Positions 60,101-64,000 of a stretch of 64,000 nt of DNA are shown piece after piece. Source of the stretch: SB11 sp037968475 (GTDB lineage: Bacteria > Bacteroidota > Bacteroidia > UBA8524). Under the pieces are notes generated by a model, which had not been told where the DNA came from, did no database searches, and saw only the letters and a list, made by a program, of their open reading frames with translations. The stretch lies in NCBI GenBank assembly GCA_037968475.1, contig JBBKVO010000044.1, forward strand, positions 1 to 64,000, given 5' to 3'. Position numbers and translations under genes: made by a program. How positions within the stretch are numbered: the stretch's first letter is position 1; every line of letters starts with the position of its first letter.

Positions 60101-60150
60101 AATCCTATTGCAAAAAGAGATAGTACTCCTATAAGTATAAGTTTCTTCAT
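57109..60150 (-). CDS. Large secreted repeat protein with T9SS type A sorting domain, within the guaA-bracketed insert
   Basis: This 1013-aa protein has a signal peptide (ends GLFAQ, about residue 20). Its N-terminal propeller has BNR/YCF48-like repeats (TEDAGVTWKNA, TIDGGKNWSRI, TNDGAKTWQTI, TKDGGKNWLDT). An SdrD B-like Ca-binding fold follows (GKVFVDMNNNNVFDSGIDFP), then DUF11/DUF7619-type repeats (YRIRFQNTGNDTAFKVVVRD; INTEIKNEAGIYFDFNAPV). The type A sorting domain is YPNPSSDGIFTLQ...KMTYFRLMKQ. It is surface-exposed or released; the role is unknown. The bracketing repeats lie just outside its stop and about 165 bases upstream of its start. Confidence 0.9.
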   Translation of the reverse strand: MKKLILIGVLSLFAIGLFAQNWTKIGSSSLNFPNGKPDTVTIEKLCAKNQTTLYAFGEKTLILTEDAGVTWKNANFNFPFTPYAVHFFDQNLGYIVGDSIEYSNGFAEAWGLMFRTIDGGKNWSRINTITGIPYVIGIEQFSFADSLNFCISGAYNKIYRTNDGAKTWQTITTPGSGPQFGILNMYNDSNYFVITDVSSHGYFTKDGGKNWLDTNFFDNNRLTNLYMQKMYFTHSNKLGFMLDQYGTPHITNSGGEIWGDGLNPGPGYLTRNSVYSFIDDVNGWVVSEGNKVYHLKPNAQSLLTFQLDTIGLNNDSISATSRSAICAASPSLAYLVNKVSANTYNIYRYGTASTGNNTVSGKVFVDMNNNNVFDSGIDFPLANSTLQLEPGSYFTSTDNNGNYSFQAGIGTFTITNFKPAGDAIMKFGTPASSMLNVNFIDSGNVSGNNHFILKPVNFHPRLEISIGSNMRRICRRSFTTVHYYNNAFRPAQNSTVTVKLPTEVVLVKASETYTVDGNGNYVFNIGTVPPFSSGTIIITDSVRCKNLMGRTVCTEAYIDCDSSNYKTDTVYWDKSEVKAGVDCLSGWVSFRLINSTAFGMNDSSKIRLFSNAQLFETRKYKLDANDTLDITFEGDSTTFRIEADQTQGHPLSLYTQATIEGCMTEGQGTASTGFVNKLPVNDFNLKKSVDCQTIKASYDPNDKTVYPEGAGANNDVKRGTPLIYRIRFQNTGNDTAFKVVVRDSLPNNLDIATLRIGAASHSYTYKITGKANAVLEVTFDNILLPDSTTDELGSHGFFYFNIQHKKGLPINTEIKNEAGIYFDFNAPVITNTAKITLNDGNQLITKTPNWGDNLPFVVKSYTKDTLCIGDTFKVLLIGNGPFNWYDITNPTISLGSTAEIQLIAQASTSYVGAGKDGTDTLTVLVKNCSSSIGIEDIKEPQMKVYPNPSSDGIFTLQSSSEIVSFAVVDITGRLVLSANGTTNVDLSNEKLGLYFLLVETADNKMTYFRLMKQ

Positions 60151-60314
60151 CAGAACAATATTAAATATTACAAAATAACCACTTATATGCTAAATAAGCT
60201 ATTTATGGTTATTATTTTAGATGAAAGTAGGGCTAATACTATACAATTTGCAGCATACTATGATAAGCAGATGTATTATTTATGTAAGCAGAGATTGGAA
60301 AGAGGGTATTGTTC

Positions 60315-61841
60315 TTATTCCCACTCAATAGTTGCGGGAGGTTTGCTGCTTATATCATATACCACGCGGTTTATACCTTTTACGCGGTTTATTATTTTGT
60401 TGCTCACACGGGCTAATAGCTCGTAAGGTAAATGACTCCAATCAGCAGTCATACCGTCTAAACTAATAACTGCACGAAGGCAAATTACGTTTTCGTAAGT
60501 ACGTTCATCACCCATTACTCCAACTGAATTAACAGGAAGAAATATTGCGCCTGCTTGCCATACTTTTTCATACCAACCGCTTTCTTTCAACTCACCAATA
60601 AAAATAGCATCAGCTTCTTGGGTAATACGTACTTTTTCAGGAGTTATCTCGCCCAATATACGTATAGCTAAACCCGGCCCTGGGAAGGGGTGGCGTTCAA
60701 GTATGTTTTTATCAATACCCAAAGCATAGCCCACTTTACGTACTTCGTCTTTAAACAAACTACGTAAAGGCTCTAGTACCTTAAGATTCATTTTTTCGGG
60801 CAAGCCGCCTACATTGTGGTGGCTTTTTATAGTGGCCGAAGGCCCTTTTACCGATACACTTTCAATCACGTCAGGGTATATAGTGCCTTGTGCCAACCAG
60901 TTAGCATCTTCAATTTGTTTTGATTCAGTATCAAACACATCAATAAACACTTTGCCTATCGATTTGCGTTTCTTTTCAGGATCGCTTATTCCAGCAAGGT
61001 CGTCCAAAAACAAGTCGCCTGCACGCACACCTTTAACATTAAGCCCCATGTTTTTATACGATTCTAGTACACTGTCAAATTCATCTTTGCGCAGCAGTCC
61101 GTTATCAATAAAAATACAATGCAAGCGGTCTCCAATAGCTTCCTCAATCAATACAGCAGCAACGCTACTGTCTACACCACCTGAAAGACCTAATATCACT
61201 TTATCAGTACCCACTGTTTGGCGAATTTCGGCAACAGTAGTTTCTATAAAATGTGCTGGAGTCCAATCACCTTTACAACCGCAAATATTGTTTACAAAGT
61301 TTTTAAGCAAAATCAAGCCTTGCTCGCTATGAGTTACTTCGGGGTGAAACTGAATACCCCAAACTTTTTTATCGTTTAATCTATAAGCAGCAACAGGTAT
61401 GCTGCTTGTATTGGCTATAAGTGTTGCGTTTTCAGGAGCTGAAGTAATAGTGTCGGCATGGCTCATCCAAACGGTGCTGTTGGCATCAATACCATTTAGC
61501 AATTCGTCGTTCTGTAAAATGTTTAAATGTGCACGACCATACTCGCGGTGGTTGCTGGGTTGTACTTCGCCTCCATTTTCGTGGGCGTATAATTGCGCAC
61601 CGTAGCAAATGCCTAATAACGGCACATTGGCAGTTAGCAAAGCCAAATCAACACGGGGTGATGCGTGGTCGCGAACTGAAAATGGGCTACCTGATAGTAT
61701 AATTCCTTTAACACTACTGTCAATTTCGGGTATGTGGTTGTATGGGTGAATTTCAGAATACACGTTCAACTCGCGCACACGACGGGCTATAAGTTGGGTG
61801 TATTGTGAACCAAAATCGAGTATCAGGATTTTATCAGTCAT
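60315..61841 (-). CDS. guaA: GMP synthase (glutamine-hydrolysing)
   Basis: This 508-aa enzyme converts XMP to GMP with glutamine and ATP. The class I amidotransferase domain (1-195) has catalytic Cys79 (GICYGAQ) and the His/Glu pair in GIQFHPEVTHSE. The ATP-pyrophosphatase P-loop is LGLSGGVDSS, and the dimerisation domain ends PPATIEWE. ATG 61841 is chosen because a consensus TATCTTTG element (61867-61860, minus) lies just upstream. The 7-residue TTG-started extension would overlap it. The 3' end is duplicated at 57076. Confidence 0.97.
   Translation of the reverse strand: MTDKILILDFGSQYTQLIARRVRELNVYSEIHPYNHIPEIDSSVKGIILSGSPFSVRDHASPRVDLALLTANVPLLGICYGAQLYAHENGGEVQPSNHREYGRAHLNILQNDELLNGIDANSTVWMSHADTITSAPENATLIANTSSIPVAAYRLNDKKVWGIQFHPEVTHSEQGLILLKNFVNNICGCKGDWTPAHFIETTVAEIRQTVGTDKVILGLSGGVDSSVAAVLIEEAIGDRLHCIFIDNGLLRKDEFDSVLESYKNMGLNVKGVRAGDLFLDDLAGISDPEKKRKSIGKVFIDVFDTESKQIEDANWLAQGTIYPDVIESVSVKGPSATIKSHHNVGGLPEKMNLKVLEPLRSLFKDEVRKVGYALGIDKNILERHPFPGPGLAIRILGEITPEKVRITQEADAIFIGELKESGWYEKVWQAGAIFLPVNSVGVMGDERTYENVICLRAVISLDGMTADWSHLPYELLARVSNKIINRVKGINRVVYDISSKPPATIEWE
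60316..60338. repeat. guaA 3'-end copy (att-like direct repeat, proximal)
   Basis: These bases are the final codons of guaA and match 57076-57098 exactly. The mismatch begins immediately after in both directions. Confidence 0.75.
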
Positions 61842-61859
61842 AGCTAAAAAAAGAAGGTG

Positions 61860-61867
61860 CAAAGATA
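61860..61867 (-). promoter_or_regulatory. -7 element of guaA
   Basis: The minus-strand TATCTTTG is an exact match. The leader is about 12 bases and supports ATG 61841. Confidence 0.55.
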
Positions 61868-61937
61868 GGATTAAAGGCTGAATGTAGAATTATGAGCACA
61901 AAGATTTCTATTAACGATTTGTGGTAAATCTCTCGAA

Positions 61938-63806
61938 CTATTCTGACGACTGCGTGATGCTTTCTTTGCCAAAAGACACAATAAATTTAGTGCCTTTGCC
62001 TACCTCACTATCAATATGTATTGTGCCTCCAAGTGTTTCTATTTGTGTTTTTACCATAAATAGACCTAATCCTTTGCCGTCGGCATTTTCGTGGAAACGT
62101 TTGTATAGCCCAAATATTTTGTCTTTATACCTTTCGGTATCTATGCCAAGCCCATTATCTGTAAAAATAAGTTCTATGCCATTTTCTAAATTGCGGCTTT
62201 TTATTTCTATAGTAGGAGCTACATGAGGTTTACGGTATTTTATACTGTTTGATATTAGGTTGTAAAAAATGCTATAGAGATACGTTTTTAGGGTGAATAG
62301 AGTGTTTATTTCAGTAAAATCAGTTTTAACCTCTACTTGCTCTGCAACAATCAGGTTGTTAATACTTAGTTTAATGTCTTCAGTAAGTTTTGATAGGGTT
62401 ACCAATTGCTTATTCTCACTTATGTTTTGACGTACTTGCAAAATTGTATTCAAATCCATCACAACATCATCAAGTTTTTTTACTGACGAGTAAATTCCTT
62501 CCCTTAATTGTTCTTTATCATCCTCGTCAAGCGTTTTTACTTTTAATACTGTAGCTGCGCCCATAATGTTTGCAAGCGGCGCACGTAGGTTGTGCGATAC
62601 TATGTAGGCAAATTGTTCAAGATCTTTATTTCGTTGTATTATATCATCGGTGGTCTTTTTTAGTTCCAACTCAGATTTTTTCTTTTCCGTAATATCAAGG
62701 CAAGTAATACTAAGCCCAATTATTTTATTGACATCGCGCATCATTGGGGTAATGCTTATATAAAACCAGTATTTTTCTTTGTCGTTGTTACCCGGTGCTT
62801 CGTATTCTACCTTTTCACCTTTTAATGCTTTTTTAAATGAATTGTACGCACGCTCTCTTCTTGTGCCACTGAGTATCTTTGTATAGTCAATACCTTCTTG
62901 CAATTGTTTACCTGTTTCTTCATACACCCATTTTTGCATACGGGTGTTGTAAGTAATAATCTCCATTTTGGTATTTAACATCAGATACCCAATAGTTGAG
63001 CTTTGAAAAAGTGCAACTAAGTTTGCTTTTGTTTCTTTTAATGCCTTATCGGTAACATACCTTTCGGTTTTGTCTCTAAAAAACCCTAGTGTACTTATAA
63101 TTTTTCCTCCTTCATATTGGGGTACAGAATCTCCCTCTACGTAAACCTTTCTGCCGTCTTTGGTCAAAAAAATTAATTCTATATCTCGTAGGGTATGGCC
63201 TTGCATTACTTGTGCAAAACCTTTATTACATATCTTTTTAGATTCTTTTGTAATAACATCATTAAGGGTTAAACTTTTTAAATCTTCATTAGTATAGCCG
63301 AAGGTTTTTTTCCAGGCATCATTTGCAAAAATAAATTTACCTTCAATGTCAATACTTTGTATTAGTTCATGGCTCCCCTCAACAATTTGGCGGTATTTAG
63401 CCTCACTTTCTTTTAAAAGAACTTTGGACTTTATGATTTCTGTTATATCTCTAAAACTGCATACAATTAATGTAGAACCATCTGTATGAAACTCACTTAA
63501 ACTAAAGTTTACAGAAAATTCTTCGCCGTTTTTCCTCAAACCTAAAAATAATCTGTTTGATGCAACAAGCTGATTGTGCTTTTTGGCAAAATACAGGTAT
63601 GCAAATAATCTAACTTTCTTGCGATATCTTTGAGGTAATAGTGTAAGTGCTGATTTACCTAATACTTCGGTGTCCTTGTAACCAAAAATTTGTTCGGCTT
63701 GCTTATTAAAAATAACAACCTCCGTTTTATAGTTCAGAGCGACAATAGCATCAGAGGCTGTATCTAATAATCCTTTTAGTAATAGTAGGCCTTTGAGTTT
63801 GGTCAT
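61938..63806 (-). CDS. Multi-PAS sensor histidine kinase
   Basis: This 622-aa kinase lacks TM helices and is likely cytosolic. It has three PAS/PAC domains (about 10-125, 135-250 and 260-375; ANDAWKKTFGYTNEDLKSL; PAC endings RDITEII, RDKTERY, LDITEKK). A HisKA domain follows with His405 in YIVSHNLRAPLANIMG, then HATPase_c with N-box SNSIKYR, G1 DNGLGID and G2 GKGLGLFMVK. No response regulator lies adjacent. The sensed signal (redox, light or ligand) is unknown, and no heme- or flavin-binding motif can be confirmed. The 194 bases upstream to the window end show no gene. Confidence 0.92.
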   Translation of the reverse strand: MTKLKGLLLLKGLLDTASDAIVALNYKTEVVIFNKQAEQIFGYKDTEVLGKSALTLLPQRYRKKVRLFAYLYFAKKHNQLVASNRLFLGLRKNGEEFSVNFSLSEFHTDGSTLIVCSFRDITEIIKSKVLLKESEAKYRQIVEGSHELIQSIDIEGKFIFANDAWKKTFGYTNEDLKSLTLNDVITKESKKICNKGFAQVMQGHTLRDIELIFLTKDGRKVYVEGDSVPQYEGGKIISTLGFFRDKTERYVTDKALKETKANLVALFQSSTIGYLMLNTKMEIITYNTRMQKWVYEETGKQLQEGIDYTKILSGTRRERAYNSFKKALKGEKVEYEAPGNNDKEKYWFYISITPMMRDVNKIIGLSITCLDITEKKKSELELKKTTDDIIQRNKDLEQFAYIVSHNLRAPLANIMGAATVLKVKTLDEDDKEQLREGIYSSVKKLDDVVMDLNTILQVRQNISENKQLVTLSKLTEDIKLSINNLIVAEQVEVKTDFTEINTLFTLKTYLYSIFYNLISNSIKYRKPHVAPTIEIKSRNLENGIELIFTDNGLGIDTERYKDKIFGLYKRFHENADGKGLGLFMVKTQIETLGGTIHIDSEVGKGTKFIVSFGKESITQSSE

Positions 63807-64000
63807 GAAGGAGATATGATGGTGTTAACGCCCATTAATTTAGATATTTTACTATATAATACAATCTTTTCTGAAAAAATGTGGAACATTTTTTTCATAG
63901 AGGAAGTTTTTTTTGTAACAGATGAAGAGTACTGTTTATAGTTCTGTATATAAATAACCCTATTTAATTAAAAAAGCGTTTGATTGTTGGCAACAGGTGC

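Noticed and set aside
60187..60426. 79-aa frame reading across the guaA 3' end
   Set aside because: Antisense to the end of guaA and spans the proposed att repeat; no promoter or domain.
1..64000. CRISPR array, prophage, secondary-metabolite cluster or classical defence system
   Set aside because: No regularly spaced repeats, phage structural genes, Cas proteins, NRPS/PKS modules or known defence operons were seen. The HicBA-like pair on the transposon is the nearest candidate.

Overview
The window comes from a Bacteroidota chromosome, probably Sphingobacteriia/Chitinophagia-like. The evidence is low G+C, several secreted proteins with type IX secretion system (T9SS) C-terminal sorting domains of both type A and type B, a fused CcoNO cbb3 oxidase, a LytTR/TPR-kinase pair, and promoters of the Bacteroidota TAnnTTTG type. 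No rRNA operon or CRISPR array is present. Most of the content is ordinary chromosome, with two clear insertion events.

Layout. 1-7.4 kb: a lipoprotein gene, then a leftward tetR-tolC-MFP-RND efflux operon with a perfect palindromic operator candidate upstream of tetR. 7.5-16 kb: a PAP2 phosphatase and two giant divergent PKD-repeat proteins with type B sorting domains. 16-23 kb: housekeeping genes (DCC-family oxidoreductase, ffh, pdxH, a 40-aa ribosomal protein THX, fabI, lipoprotein MsrA, VOC protein, glycosyltransferase, DoxX-like protein, RRM protein). 23.2-25 kb: a head-repeat / S74 chaperone / T9SS protein, then a REP-like hairpin cluster. 25.6-31.7 kb: the cbb3 oxidase cluster ccoNO-ccoQ-ccoP-ccoG-ccoH-TauE/SafE-like, preceded by two tandem TGA-N6-TCA (CRP/FNR-type) sites. 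31.8-38.6 kb: two copies of a convergent Crp-family regulator + DUF4386 membrane protein pair, flanking a LytTR two-component system and a T9SS protein. 38.7-48 kb: small ABM and DUF4180 proteins, tRNA-Ser(UGA), BrkB, thioesterase, mltG, dapB, lepB, an RsmB-type RNA methyltransferase, a periplasmic-binding lipoprotein and PhzF.

48,348-51,843 is a complete 3.5-kb transposon of the IS1595 family. It has 16-bp perfect terminal inverted repeats beginning GGC, an 8-bp target duplication (TTTTTCTT), and a zinc-ribbon DDE transposase. Its cargo is a HicB/HicA-like pair, a short RadC/JAB protein, a coiled-coil/winged-helix-like protein, a degenerate tRNA-like sequence, a 39-aa Cys-containing peptide and a 65-aa basic protein. 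After it come a T9SS protein, DinB, a third Crp-family regulator, a darcynin-like protein and an SDR.

At 57-60.3 kb a 3.2-kb segment carrying one large T9SS protein is bracketed by a 23-bp exact direct repeat of the 3' end of guaA. This is the footprint expected of site-specific integration at guaA. The window ends with guaA and a three-PAS histidine kinase.

Many genes have a consensus TAnnTTTG element ending only 4-9 bases before the start codon, which implies widespread leaderless or near-leaderless transcripts. I used these elements to choose several starts.
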